A program made the position numbers and the translations under genes. A DNA stretch of 64,000 bases from Draconibacterium sediminis (lineage in GTDB: Bacteria; Bacteroidota; Bacteroidia; Bacteroidales; Prolixibacteraceae), in the NCBI RefSeq assembly GCF_000949475.1, contig NZ_JRHC01000005.1:248001-312000 (forward strand), written 5' to 3'. The notes beneath the pieces were generated by a model that was given only the letters and a program-made list of their open reading frames with translations, was not told where the DNA came from and made no database searches. Positions within the stretch are counted from its first letter, which is position 1. Each line of letters starts with the position of its first letter. This document shows, piece by piece, positions 36,498 to 46,200 of the stretch.

Positions 36498-37073
36498 TTG
36501 CGAAAAATTTTGGAAGACCTGAAAAAAATAATAAACGGTTGTGCTTCGGGAAATAAACGTGCACAGGAACAATTATACCAACTATTTGCACCAAAAATGT
36601 TTGGGGTTTGTTTGCGCTATGCCAAAGATAGTACCGAAGCCGAAGATAACCTGCAGGAAGGGTTTATAAAGGTATTTCAGAATATTGGCCGCTTTAGGCA
36701 CGAAGGTTCTTTGGAAGGGTGGATAAGGAGGATAATGGTAAATGTTTCGTTAGAGAAATTCAGGAAACAGCATGTTATGCATCCGGTAGAGGATGTAAGT
36801 ATTTACGAGGGGCAAAATGTGTCGGATGATATTCTGGCCGGAATTTCAGCAAAAGAATTAATTGCAGTAATACAGCAGCTACCACCTCGTTACCGGATGG
36901 TTTTTAACCTTTTTGTAATTGAAGGAATGAACCACCAGGAAATTAGTGAAGAGATGAAAATTACCGTGGGCACATCAAAATCGAACCTGGCACGCGCCAG
37001 AGATATTTTGAAACGCCGGGTAAAAGAACTTTATGGAGATATTGAGAAAACAAGTAATTATACAGCCGGATGA
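36498..37073 (+). CDS. ECF-type RNA polymerase sigma factor
   Basis: A 191-residue sigma-70 family ECF factor. Region 2 spans about 20-85 (RAQEQLYQLFAPKMFGVCLR, EAEDNLQEGFIKVFQNI) and region 4 about 128-180 (AVIQQLPPRYRMVFNLFVIEG, then MNHQEISEEMKITVGTSKSN). The start is a TTG at 36498, because no in-frame ATG precedes region 2 and earlier ATGs are in other frames; the first residues RKILEDLKKIINGC fit the family. Its stop overlaps the next gene by 4 nt (ATGA), so the pair is translationally coupled. It presumably activates its own operon and distant targets when released by the neighbouring anti-sigma. Confidence 0.93.
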   Translation: MRKILEDLKKIINGCASGNKRAQEQLYQLFAPKMFGVCLRYAKDSTEAEDNLQEGFIKVFQNIGRFRHEGSLEGWIRRIMVNVSLEKFRKQHVMHPVEDVSIYEGQNVSDDILAGISAKELIAVIQQLPPRYRMVFNLFVIEGMNHQEISEEMKITVGTSKSNLARARDILKRRVKELYGDIEKTSNYTAG

Positions 37074-38497
37074 GTAAAAAACTAAATATTGACGATTCGA
37101 TCCGAGAAAAGCTTGATGGTTTTTCGGCTGCGCCACCGTCGCATGTTTGGGATAGTATTCAGTCGCAACTCGATGGGCAGCGGAAAAAGCGCCGTAGGGT
37201 TTATGCCGGCTGGATATCGGCAGCGGCAGTTGTTGTACTGGCCTTTATTGCCGGGTGGTACTTTAGCGGAAAAACTGTTATTGAAGAGCCAACTATGGCT
37301 GAGCAACAACCGGCACCCGAAAAAACGCAGGAACCTGCAGTTTTGCCACAAGATAAAGGTATTGAAATAGAAGTTGACCAACTGGCCGGAGCGCAGGATA
37401 TAAATACAACAGATACGAAAACGAACAAAACAATATCGGAAACCAGAATGCTGGCAGAAGGCGAACGTGCTGTTGATCAAAATGAGTCTGAAACCGAACA
37501 GTTTATAGCAACACGTTCAGCTGAAAGCTACAGCTTGTTAGAGCGTATTGAGGCCATATTTGCAGCAAATCAATCCAATGTTTCATTAGTAGAAAAGAGT
37601 AATGAAACAAAAATTGAAGAACGTTTTACTGCCGATGAAATGCTGATTGCTGCCAACCTGCGAAACTTAAACGAACAAAAACAGCAGGAGCACGGATGGA
37701 TTATCGGAGCCCAGGTTTCTCCGGGATATTCGTCGCACTCGGCCAGCCACAACGATTCGTATGCCCAAAATATGACTTACGAAAGCGATAATGGCGGAAG
37801 TAATATTGGCGGTGGTATTTCGGTGCAGTACAAAACCGGTAAACGCCTGCGTGTTGAGAGTGGAATTTATTATGCGAAGGACGGCCAAAAAGCCGATAAC
37901 TCATTTAATCTGTTTGCATCAGACAAAGACATGCTTTATGGGGCAGCACCCGATGCAGCATACGATGGAATGAATACGGGCTTTTCAAATCTGGTGCAAA
38001 CCGGAAGAAGCGAGGGAGGAATTGCCATGAACAGCACAGCCGGTGTAATTGAAATGAAAAGTACACCACGGGGAGCCAATATTTCGGCAAACCTTGAAAA
38101 CTCAAACGATGTTACAGCACAACGATTGTACTCTGATGGTGAGTTCTCGCAGGTATTCGAATTTGTGGAAGTTCCGCTGTATTTGCGTTATAGCGTGCTC
38201 GACAAAAAAATAGGTGTAGAACTGCTTGGTGGAATAAACGCCGGATTTGTAATTGGCAACAATGCCTATCTCGATAATAGTTACGGTGTGCAAAACATTG
38301 GAAGTACTGCCGATATCTCAACGCTTAATTTTTCGGGAACACTTGGGGTTGGAGTTAATTATGCATTGGGGAAACACTTCTCGTTTGCGCTGGAGCCTCG
38401 CCTGAATTATTACCTTTCTTCGATAAACTCGAACCCCGATGTTAATTATCGTCCGTACCGGATTGGTTTTTACACCGGAGTTTATTATGAGTTTTAG
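37070..38497 (+). CDS. Dual-membrane anti-sigma factor with C-terminal outer-membrane beta-barrel (Dma-like)
   Basis: A 475-residue protein in three parts. Residues 1-44 are cytoplasmic and begin with the anti-sigma-like DDSIREKLDGFSAAPPSHVW. Residues 45-66 form one inner-membrane helix (AGWISAAAVVVLAFIAGWYF). A polar, low-complexity linker (about 68-205) follows. Residues about 207-475 form a porin-like barrel (GWIIGAQVSPGYSSHS, LGVGVNYALGKHFSFALEPR) ending in GFYTGVYYEF with a terminal Phe. An inner-membrane helix plus an outer-membrane barrel in one chain matches the dual membrane-spanning anti-sigma (Dma) proteins described in Bacteroides thetaiotaomicron, where they bind an adjacent ECF sigma and affect outer-membrane vesiculation. 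The 4-nt overlap with the sigma gene supports this pairing. Confidence 0.75.
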   Translation: MSKKLNIDDSIREKLDGFSAAPPSHVWDSIQSQLDGQRKKRRRVYAGWISAAAVVVLAFIAGWYFSGKTVIEEPTMAEQQPAPEKTQEPAVLPQDKGIEIEVDQLAGAQDINTTDTKTNKTISETRMLAEGERAVDQNESETEQFIATRSAESYSLLERIEAIFAANQSNVSLVEKSNETKIEERFTADEMLIAANLRNLNEQKQQEHGWIIGAQVSPGYSSHSASHNDSYAQNMTYESDNGGSNIGGGISVQYKTGKRLRVESGIYYAKDGQKADNSFNLFASDKDMLYGAAPDAAYDGMNTGFSNLVQTGRSEGGIAMNSTAGVIEMKSTPRGANISANLENSNDVTAQRLYSDGEFSQVFEFVEVPLYLRYSVLDKKIGVELLGGINAGFVIGNNAYLDNSYGVQNIGSTADISTLNFSGTLGVGVNYALGKHFSFALEPRLNYYLSSINSNPDVNYRPYRIGFYTGVYYEF

Positions 38498-38524
38498 TAC
38501 GCGAATCTGAGCGGAAAATGCCTT

Positions 38525-39535
38525 TTATTCAATGAAAATACTACGAAGGAATTTTGGCGCATCAAAGCGGTACCCGGCATAAAGCTGAAACTGAAAATTC
38601 TCGTTTAAAGTAGCAGTTGTTTTTTGTTGTTTGTATTCTTCAAGATTACCCGTTAATTGTATTCCTGTAAAAAACCGGTCGGCATTATACCCCGCAGCAA
38701 GCATTGCTTTTGCTCTGAAAACGGCATAATTAGTAATTGTTTTGTAGCGGGTTGTATAAAAGCGGGTTTCAAGGTTGGTGTGAATTATGCCTCCGCCTGT
38801 TGCAGCACCTGCCGATACAAAAAAGCTTTTGTTTACCACCCAGGTATAAAAGTAGCCCAATTGAAGGCTAAGCGAAAGGTTATTACTCTTTTGCGAGCTG
38901 TTATTTGGTGAAAGTTCCTTTTTGTCATCAATAATATAATACCTGTAAACAAAAGTTGGAACAAGGCTTCCTGCACTTTTTAGCTGTCTTTCGGTTTGTG
39001 TTTCGATAGCAGAAAAAGAGAAATTCGGATTCAATTTATAGGCGGTGTAACCCGAAATACGGGTGTAATTTAAATCGGGCAATTTTGTGTAGTTGGCATC
39101 CTTGCTTCCGCTTTGCAAAAGGTTCGAGCTGCTGTGAAAATAGAAGCCTTTTATTTTGGTGTATTCCAGGTGTTGTGTCCAGTGTGGCAGATTTACATTT
39201 GTTCCTGTCCAGAATATTTTCGATCGGCCTTTTTGCTGCTCATCGTCGTTTCCGGGAATAAATCTGGGGCTGTATCCAATACCAAACAAAAAAGCCCGGT
39301 AACTAAAAATCAGGTTGGTTTTTATCGAGGTGTTTGGTTTTATTGTGTACCCCTGGTTTTGCTGGTAAATCTGAAAAAATTCGGTGTTGTTGGTAAACGA
39401 AAGTTTTATGGCCAGTTGTTGTTTGTGTTTTTCAATAAAAGCGTTTTTCCCGGTTGCAGTTTTGTTCTCTTCTTTTTGGGCATAACCGTTCAAAAACAGA
39501 AAACCGGAAAAGAGAAAAGTGCAGATCAGTTTCAT
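38525..39535 (-). CDS. DUF4421-family protein, probable outer-membrane barrel
   Basis: A 336-residue protein when started at 39535 (MKLICTFLFSGFLFLNGYAQ), which gives a good signal peptide; an in-frame start 123 nt upstream adds a polar, unlikely N-terminus. The body (LAIKLSFTNNTEFFQIYQ, YTIKPNTSIKTNLIFSYRAF, GRSKIFWTGTNVNLPHWTQH) has the alternating beta pattern and PN-turn of Bacteroidota DUF4421 proteins, as I recall the family. Its function is unknown. It is convergent with the sigma/anti-sigma operon, with only 27 nt between the stops and no terminator visible there. Confidence 0.7.
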   Translation of the reverse strand: MKLICTFLFSGFLFLNGYAQKEENKTATGKNAFIEKHKQQLAIKLSFTNNTEFFQIYQQNQGYTIKPNTSIKTNLIFSYRAFLFGIGYSPRFIPGNDDEQQKGRSKIFWTGTNVNLPHWTQHLEYTKIKGFYFHSSSNLLQSGSKDANYTKLPDLNYTRISGYTAYKLNPNFSFSAIETQTERQLKSAGSLVPTFVYRYYIIDDKKELSPNNSSQKSNNLSLSLQLGYFYTWVVNKSFFVSAGAATGGGIIHTNLETRFYTTRYKTITNYAVFRAKAMLAAGYNADRFFTGIQLTGNLEEYKQQKTTATLNENFQFQLYAGYRFDAPKFLRSIFIE

Positions 39536-39728
39536 GATTGAAAAATAATCATTTCGCTGATATTTAGGAAACAATCTTCCTGTGAGTACCAGTTCTGGCC
39601 GGATACTATCCAAGACACAGTTTTTGTCAATATGATGATTGTCAGGTGTTAATTTCAACGAAATGTGAAATTTTGCGCTGTTAACAGTTAATTAAGACAA
39701 CTGCTGGGTGACAAGAAAATTTCTTTTA

Positions 39729-39736
39729 TACTTTTG
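39729..39736 (+). promoter_or_regulatory. Putative -7 box for pta
   Basis: TACTTTTG matches TAnnTTTG about 97 nt before the pta start. No -33 TTTG at the expected distance. Confidence 0.35.
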
Positions 39737-39833
39737 CCAACTATTCAACGCAACCTGGACGATTCATCAAATAACCCAATGGTGTTCGTTACATTAGAAA
39801 ATAATTAATATACAGAGTTTTTAAAATTTTTGA

Positions 39834-41927
39834 ATGAAAACTGGAATTTATATCACAAACACCGAAAGTAACACAGGAAGATCGCTTGTTACGCTGGGTG
39901 TTTTAAAAGTATTACTTTCAAAAGTAACAAAGGTCGGGTATTTCCGGCCAATCATTAACGATTATCCAAAGGGAGTTCACGATAATCACATCGAAACCAT
40001 GATATCGTATTTTAACCTCGATATGGAGTACAAAGACGCTTATGGTTTTACCATGTCGCAGGTTGTTAAGTACAAAAACATGGGGCAGGAAGCGCGTTTG
40101 ATCGATCAGATTATCGATCGCTACAAACAGCTAAAAGAGAAGTTTGATGTGGTTGTGGTTGAAGGATCGGATTTCGACAATAAGGGCGTTACTTTTGAGT
40201 TGGATCTGAATATTGAGTTTGCCAAAAACCTATCGATTCCTACCATTTTGGTTAGCTCGGCAAAAGATAGAAACATGGGTAGTGCCATTGCCAATATCGA
40301 CCTGGCTATTAAATCATTTGCTGAAAGAGATGTTGTGGTGCAGTCGGTTGTTATGAACCGTGTTGAACCCGGAAATTGCGATATGATGCGCGAAGAGCTG
40401 AGCAAGGTAGTACCTGCCGACACTTCGATTGAGATCATTCCGGAAATTAAAAAACTGGGCAGCCCTACCATAAAAGAAATTAACGACGAATTGGGGGGTA
40501 CCGTACTGTTTGGCGAAAACCTGTTGTGCAAACAGGCCGACCGCTACGATGTTGGTGCTATGCAGCTGCGCAACTACCTCGACAGGGTAGAGGAGAACAG
40601 CCTGATCATTACTCCGGGCGACCGCTCCGATATTATTTTGGCGGCGCTTCAGGCCAATGCTTCGGCAAATTATCCGAGTATTGCCGGTATTGTGGTTACC
40701 GGAGGTATTGCTCTCGAGCCACAAATTGTAAGGCTGATTGAAGGTTTACCAAATATTGTTCCTATTATTTTGGTTGACGATGTTACGTTTACTGCAGCCA
40801 AAAAAATATCGGATGTAAAACCAAAATTGCACCCTGGCTTACCACGTAAAATCGATTTAAGCATTTCCACTTTTGAAAAATATGTGGACACCGACTTCCT
40901 GATCGACAAATTCAGAAGTTTCAAAACCGATGTGGTAACACCGCATATGTTCCAGTATAACCTGGTGGCAAAAGCCAAATCGAAAAAACAACATATTGTT
41001 TTACCCGAAGGTACCGATCCTCGTATTTTACAGGCTGCTTCAAGTTTGGTTGATCAGGGGGTGGTTGATATTACTCTTTTGGGAAGACGCGATGAAATTA
41101 TTACCAAAGCTACCGAAATCGGTGTGAAAATTAATGGTAATATTAAAATCATCGATCCGGTAGAATCGGAGTATTACGAAGATTACTGGAAAACTTACCA
41201 CGAACTGCGTAAACACAAAAATATACCTGAAGATATGGCACGCGATGCCATGGCCGACGTTTCGTATTTCGGAACAATGATGGTTTACAAAGGGCATGCC
41301 GACGGTATGGTTTCAGGTGCCGCACATACTACAGCACACACCATTATTCCGGCACTTCAGTTTGTAAAAACCAAGCCGGGTGTTAAAACGGTATCATCGG
41401 TGTTCTTTATGTGTCTCGACGACCATGTTTCAGTAATGGGCGATTGCGCTGTAAACGTAAGTCCAACTGCCGAGCAGCTGGCTGAGATTGCAGTTACCTC
41501 GGCCGATTCGGCAATTGCTTTCGGTATCGATCCGAAAGTGGCATTGTTGTCGTATTCGTCGGGTACATCAGGTTCAGGTGTTGAGGTTGATAAAGTTCGC
41601 AGTGCTACTGAGATCGCTATTGCTGCACGTCCTGATCTGAAAATTGAAGGACCTATTCAGTACGATGCTGCTGTTGATCCGAGTGTAGGGAAGAGCAAGA
41701 TGCCCGATTCGCAAGTGGCAGGGCAGGCCAACGTGCTTATTTTCCCCGATTTGAACACCGGAAACAATACATATAAAGCCATCCAGCGCGAAACCGGAGC
41801 ACTGGCAATTGGCCCAATGTTACAGGGATTGAATAAACCGGTTAACGACCTTAGCCGTGGTTGTACAGTCGACGATATTTTTAATACCGTTGTAATTACA
41901 GCTATTCAGGCTCAGGAAGGGTTTTAA
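39834..41927 (+). CDS. pta: Phosphate acetyltransferase
   Basis: A 697-residue enzyme of the long type. It has an N-terminal CobQ/BioD-like P-loop domain (GIYITNTESNTGRSLVTLGV, VVVVEGSDFDN), a central DRTGG domain (about 210-320), and a C-terminal catalytic domain (about 385-690) with IVLPEGTDPRILQAASSLVD, SYSSGTSGSGVEVDKVR and LIFPDLNTGNNTYKAIQRET. It converts acetyl-CoA and phosphate to acetyl phosphate. It is followed after 90 nt by ackA, forming the classic acetate-producing pair that yields ATP during fermentation. Confidence 0.97.
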   Translation: MKTGIYITNTESNTGRSLVTLGVLKVLLSKVTKVGYFRPIINDYPKGVHDNHIETMISYFNLDMEYKDAYGFTMSQVVKYKNMGQEARLIDQIIDRYKQLKEKFDVVVVEGSDFDNKGVTFELDLNIEFAKNLSIPTILVSSAKDRNMGSAIANIDLAIKSFAERDVVVQSVVMNRVEPGNCDMMREELSKVVPADTSIEIIPEIKKLGSPTIKEINDELGGTVLFGENLLCKQADRYDVGAMQLRNYLDRVEENSLIITPGDRSDIILAALQANASANYPSIAGIVVTGGIALEPQIVRLIEGLPNIVPIILVDDVTFTAAKKISDVKPKLHPGLPRKIDLSISTFEKYVDTDFLIDKFRSFKTDVVTPHMFQYNLVAKAKSKKQHIVLPEGTDPRILQAASSLVDQGVVDITLLGRRDEIITKATEIGVKINGNIKIIDPVESEYYEDYWKTYHELRKHKNIPEDMARDAMADVSYFGTMMVYKGHADGMVSGAAHTTAHTIIPALQFVKTKPGVKTVSSVFFMCLDDHVSVMGDCAVNVSPTAEQLAEIAVTSADSAIAFGIDPKVALLSYSSGTSGSGVEVDKVRSATEIAIAARPDLKIEGPIQYDAAVDPSVGKSKMPDSQVAGQANVLIFPDLNTGNNTYKAIQRETGALAIGPMLQGLNKPVNDLSRGCTVDDIFNTVVITAIQAQEGF

Positions 41928-42017
41928 AAGTAAATTCATACTTTTTACGATAACAGGTTAACACGTAGCGCTAAGGGTTTGCCTGTTACCAAAAAACTTT
42001 AATTGATATAATTTAAA

Positions 42018-43214
42018 ATGAATATTTTAGTAATTAATGCAGGTAGCTCGTCTATTAAGTATCAGTTGATTGATATGAACACCGAGATGCCTTTGTCGAG
42101 TGGTATTGTAGAACGGATCGGTCTGGAGATGGGACTGATCAAACACAAAACATTCCTTAACGGTTCGGAAGAAAAGACCGTTGAAGAATTCCCGATTCCC
42201 GATCATGGAGTTGGTTTAAAGCGAGTTGCTGAATTGCTTACTGACGAAAAAGTTGGTGTTATCAGCGATCCGTCAGAAATTCAGGCTGTTGGTCACCGTT
42301 TGGTACATGGTGGCGAAACTTTTACCAAAACGGTTGAGATTACCGATGAGGTAAAGGCCAAAGTAAAAGAATTGTTCCCATTGGCTCCACTACACAATCC
42401 GGCTAACCTGATTGGCGTGGAAGTGGCTGAAAAAGTATTTCCAAATGCAAAACAGGTTGGTGTTTTTGATACTGCTTTTCATCAAAGTATTCCGGAAAAA
42501 GCCTATCGATATGCTATTCCTGAGAAATTTTACCGCGAATTGCGTATCCGTAAATATGGTTTCCACGGAACATCGCACAAATTTGTTTCAGAAAAAGCGA
42601 TTGAGTATTTAGGAAATCCTGATGCAAAAATCATAACCATTCACATTGGTAACGGTGCTTCAATGGCAGCTGTTAAAGCTGGTGCCTGTATCGATACCAC
42701 CATGGGAATGGGGCCGTTAAGCGGATTGATTATGGGTACCCGCTCGGGCGATATCGACCCTGCAATTATTTTCTACCTGGCGCAACAGAAAGGATTTTCG
42801 GTTGAAGAGATTTCAGATCTGCTGAACAAAGAAAGTGGAATGAAAGGCTTAACCGAACTTACCGACATGCGTGATATTGAAAAATGTCAGAGAGAAGGCG
42901 ACCCGGTTGCCATTTTGGCTTTGGAAATGTATGCCTACCGCATTAAGCAATATATTGGAAGCTATACCGCTGCAATGAATGGGGTTGATGCCATTGTATT
43001 TACAGCCGGGGTAGGGGAAAACAAAACTACGGTTCGCGAGATGGTTTGCGAGGATATGGATTACCTTGGCATTACCTGGGACGAAGAAAAAGATAAGAAC
43101 CGCAAAGGTGATGTTCACGAAATTAACGTGGACGGCGCAAAAGTTAAAGTTCTTATTATTCCTACCAACGAAGAGTTGGAGATTGCAAAACAATCGTTGG
43201 CACTTATAAAATAG
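42018..43214 (+). CDS. ackA: Acetate kinase
   Basis: A 398-residue ASKHA-fold kinase that transfers phosphate from acetyl phosphate to ADP. Motifs: MNILVINAGSSSIKYQLI (acetate kinase signature 1), GHRLVHGGE, FDTAFHQSIP, RKYGFHGTSHKFVS (signature 2), ITIHIGNGASMAAVKAG, MGMGPLSGLIMGTRSGDIDP, and FTAGVGENKTTVRE. It directly follows pta, and the pair is closed by a strong bidirectional terminator. Confidence 0.98.
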   Translation: MNILVINAGSSSIKYQLIDMNTEMPLSSGIVERIGLEMGLIKHKTFLNGSEEKTVEEFPIPDHGVGLKRVAELLTDEKVGVISDPSEIQAVGHRLVHGGETFTKTVEITDEVKAKVKELFPLAPLHNPANLIGVEVAEKVFPNAKQVGVFDTAFHQSIPEKAYRYAIPEKFYRELRIRKYGFHGTSHKFVSEKAIEYLGNPDAKIITIHIGNGASMAAVKAGACIDTTMGMGPLSGLIMGTRSGDIDPAIIFYLAQQKGFSVEEISDLLNKESGMKGLTELTDMRDIEKCQREGDPVAILALEMYAYRIKQYIGSYTAAMNGVDAIVFTAGVGENKTTVREMVCEDMDYLGITWDEEKDKNRKGDVHEINVDGAKVKVLIIPTNEELEIAKQSLALIK

Positions 43215-43234
43215 AGTGTTAAAAGATACTATTG

Positions 43235-43268
43235 AAAAAGGCGTATCCGGTCACGGATACGCCTTTTT
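43235..43268. terminator. Bidirectional terminator between ackA and the hybrid kinase gene
   Basis: A perfect 15-bp stem AAAAAGGCGTATCCG / CGGATACGCCTTTTT with a 4-nt loop, A-rich on one side and T-rich on the other. It serves ackA (+) and the kinase at 43293 (-). Confidence 0.9.
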
Positions 43269-43292
43269 ATTTTGTTGTTTCCTACTTCAAAA

Positions 43293-46200
43293 TCAGAAAA
43301 GATTGTTGATTATCGATCCCAGATTTTTGGCATTTATAGGTTTCGATATGTAATTATTGCATCCGGCATTAAAGGCCTTTATAATGTCTTGTTCCTGAGC
43401 AAAGGCAGTTTGTGCAATAATTTTCACATCCTTATTAAATTTTCGTATCTGTTCAATAGCTTCCAATCCATCCATTAAAGGCATTCTTATATCCATTAAT
43501 ATTAAATCAATATCAGGATTGGCTTTAACCGCATCAACGGCCTCTTTTCCGTTTCCGGCTACAAGGATTTCTTTACTGGTTTTTGGCAGAATCATCTTAA
43601 GTAATTCAACCGAAACCGGATCGTCTTCGGCTATTAGCATTTTTAAATTACCCGACACTGATTTGAGCTCAGTTTCCTCACTACCCGCAGAAAAAGTGTC
43701 AGCTAATGGTTGGTGATAGGGGAAAGTAACGAAAAAGGTTGTTCCCTTGTTTTCTTCTGACTCAAGACGAATAGAACCTCCCAGCATTTCGGTGTATGAT
43801 TTTGTGATGGATAGCCCCAAACCCGAACCTTCGTAAACTCGTGAATCTGCAAAATCAGCCTGTACAAACCGATCAAAAATGGCTTGCTGCCGGTCTTTGG
43901 GAATGCCAACGCCGGTGTCTTTTACAATAAATTGTATCGAACTGTTTACAAACTGATAGCCAAATGTTATGCCTCCTTTGTTTGTAAATTTGATCGCATT
44001 TTTAATCAGATTGGTTAGTATGCTGTTTAGTTTTACTGCATCGGAATTTATTTTGTGCGAAACTGAATCGTTGCTGTTTATAAACTCCAGATAAAGCTTT
44101 TTTTGTGCAGTTTCCGGATTAAAGAATAGTCTGATTTCGTTTAAAAAGGAGTTTAGTTCGAAGGTTGACAGATCGACAGAAACCAGCCCCGACTCTATTT
44201 TTGAAATATCGATTATGTCGTTAATAGTGGATAACATGCGATCGCCACTTTTTTGTATAATAGAGATAAACTCATGCTGTTGTTCTCCGCTGAGGTTAGG
44301 ATCTTTTAGTAATTCGGTAAATCCCATAATCCCATTCATTGGCGTTCTTATTTCATGGCTCATATTAGCCAGAAATGCAGATTTAAGCTTGTCACTTTCT
44401 TCAGCTTTTTCTTTCGCCAGCCGTAAGTCGGTGAGCATTTGTTTTTGGTGTGTAATATCTTCTTTTATGGCAATAAAGTGTTCAACCTTTTTTTCGTCGT
44501 TAACCAGTGGAGTTATAATTACTTTTTCCCAAAACTCTTCTCCGTTTTTCTTTTTGTTATGGAATTCACCGCGCCATACTTTTCCTGCTACAATTGTTTT
44601 CCACATGTCGGCATAAAACTCTTTTGTTTGTTTGCCCGATTTTAAAATACGTGGATTTTCAAAAAGAACTTCCTGCAATTTATATCCTGTTTTTTCTTCA
44701 AAGAAAGGATTTACATACTCGATATCTCCGTTAATATCGGTAATAACAATGCTAACAGGACTGGCTTCAACGGCTTTCGACAGCATGGCATTTCTGCTTT
44801 CTAGGCTTTTTCGCTCTGTAATGTCCAGTGATATTCCTCCGAGTAGCTTTTTGTCGTTACCAATGGTAAATTTATAGTTTAAAAAATCGCGTATCCCTTT
44901 TCCATGCACCGGATATTTTATTTCGTATTTATATCGTCCATGCGAAAATGCTTTTTTGTCGTTTTCTACTAAACGATTCGCAACATCGGGGTGCAGAACA
45001 TCTTTTGTGTTTTTTCCAATCCAATCGTCGGCATTCAGGATTTGTTTCATATAACTGTTTACGTACAGATAATTCAGTTCGTGGTCTTTTATGAACGCAA
45101 ATCCGGGTAATGATTCCATAAAAGTCGAAAATTTCTGTTCGCTTTCCTGCGCCTGGTTTCGGGCTTTTATTAATTGTTGTTCGGCTATTTTTAGTTTGGT
45201 TATATCCTGAAAACTTTCGAGAATGAATTTCCTGCCGTTAATATTTATTGTTTGTATATTTTTTAAAACTGCTGTTACAGAGCCATCCTTACATTTTATA
45301 AAAGTGTCAATTCCATTATACGATTCATTGCCGATGAAACATACCGGACAGTCTTCTAAATGATCTTTCTTTACGCATATTACAGCGCATTTTTGTCCTT
45401 CCAGTTCTTCTTGTTTGTAGCCTGTAATTTGACAGGTCTGATCGTTTACTCTTACTATATTCCGGTTTTCGTCGATCATTACAAAACCGCTCGGGATGCT
45501 TTGCAGAATTTGATCCAGCAAATGTTCCGAATCGGATAATTTTTTTTCGGCTTCTTTACGTAAGCTGGTATCGCGAATCAGCGACATTATCATGCGTTTG
45601 TTACCAATTTGGAAGATACTGGACTTTATATCTACCGGAATGGCTGAGCCGTTGGCCTTTTGGTGGATCGTTTCATAGATCTGTTCTGAGGTATTTTCGT
45701 ACGAGGAGTGTAATGAATGATCTAAGTCTTTAATTGTTTTTGATAGCAGTTCTTCGCGGCTATAACCGTATAATTTGCAGGCGCGGTTATTTACTTCTAT
45801 TATCGGATGGTTTTCCTTTTCGTAATCCTGAATAATAACAGCATCGTTAATAGCTTTAAAAAGTGTTCGGTATTTCGCTTGTGATTGAAGAACTGAATTG
45901 GTGGCATTTTTACGCTCGGTAATATCTGATATAAATCCTTCAAGTACCTCCTCATTATTTTGTATGGCTTTTCGGCCACGTTCCCATACCCATTTTTCTT
46001 CTTTGTTCTTACAAATTATTTTGTACTCTATTTCAAAAGCCGAATCGTATTTTATTGCCTCCTGAACTTTATCCCAAACTTCATTGCGGAAACCGGGGTG
46101 GATTATATCGTTATAGTCCAACTCCGGATTATTAATAAACTCGTTTGGAGTATAACCGGTTAATGCAATACATCCTTCGCTCATAAACAGCATTTCCCAG

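Noticed and set aside
39536-39658. N-terminal 41-residue extension of the DUF4421 protein
   Set aside because: The extension is polar and would hide a good signal peptide starting at the Met encoded at 39535.
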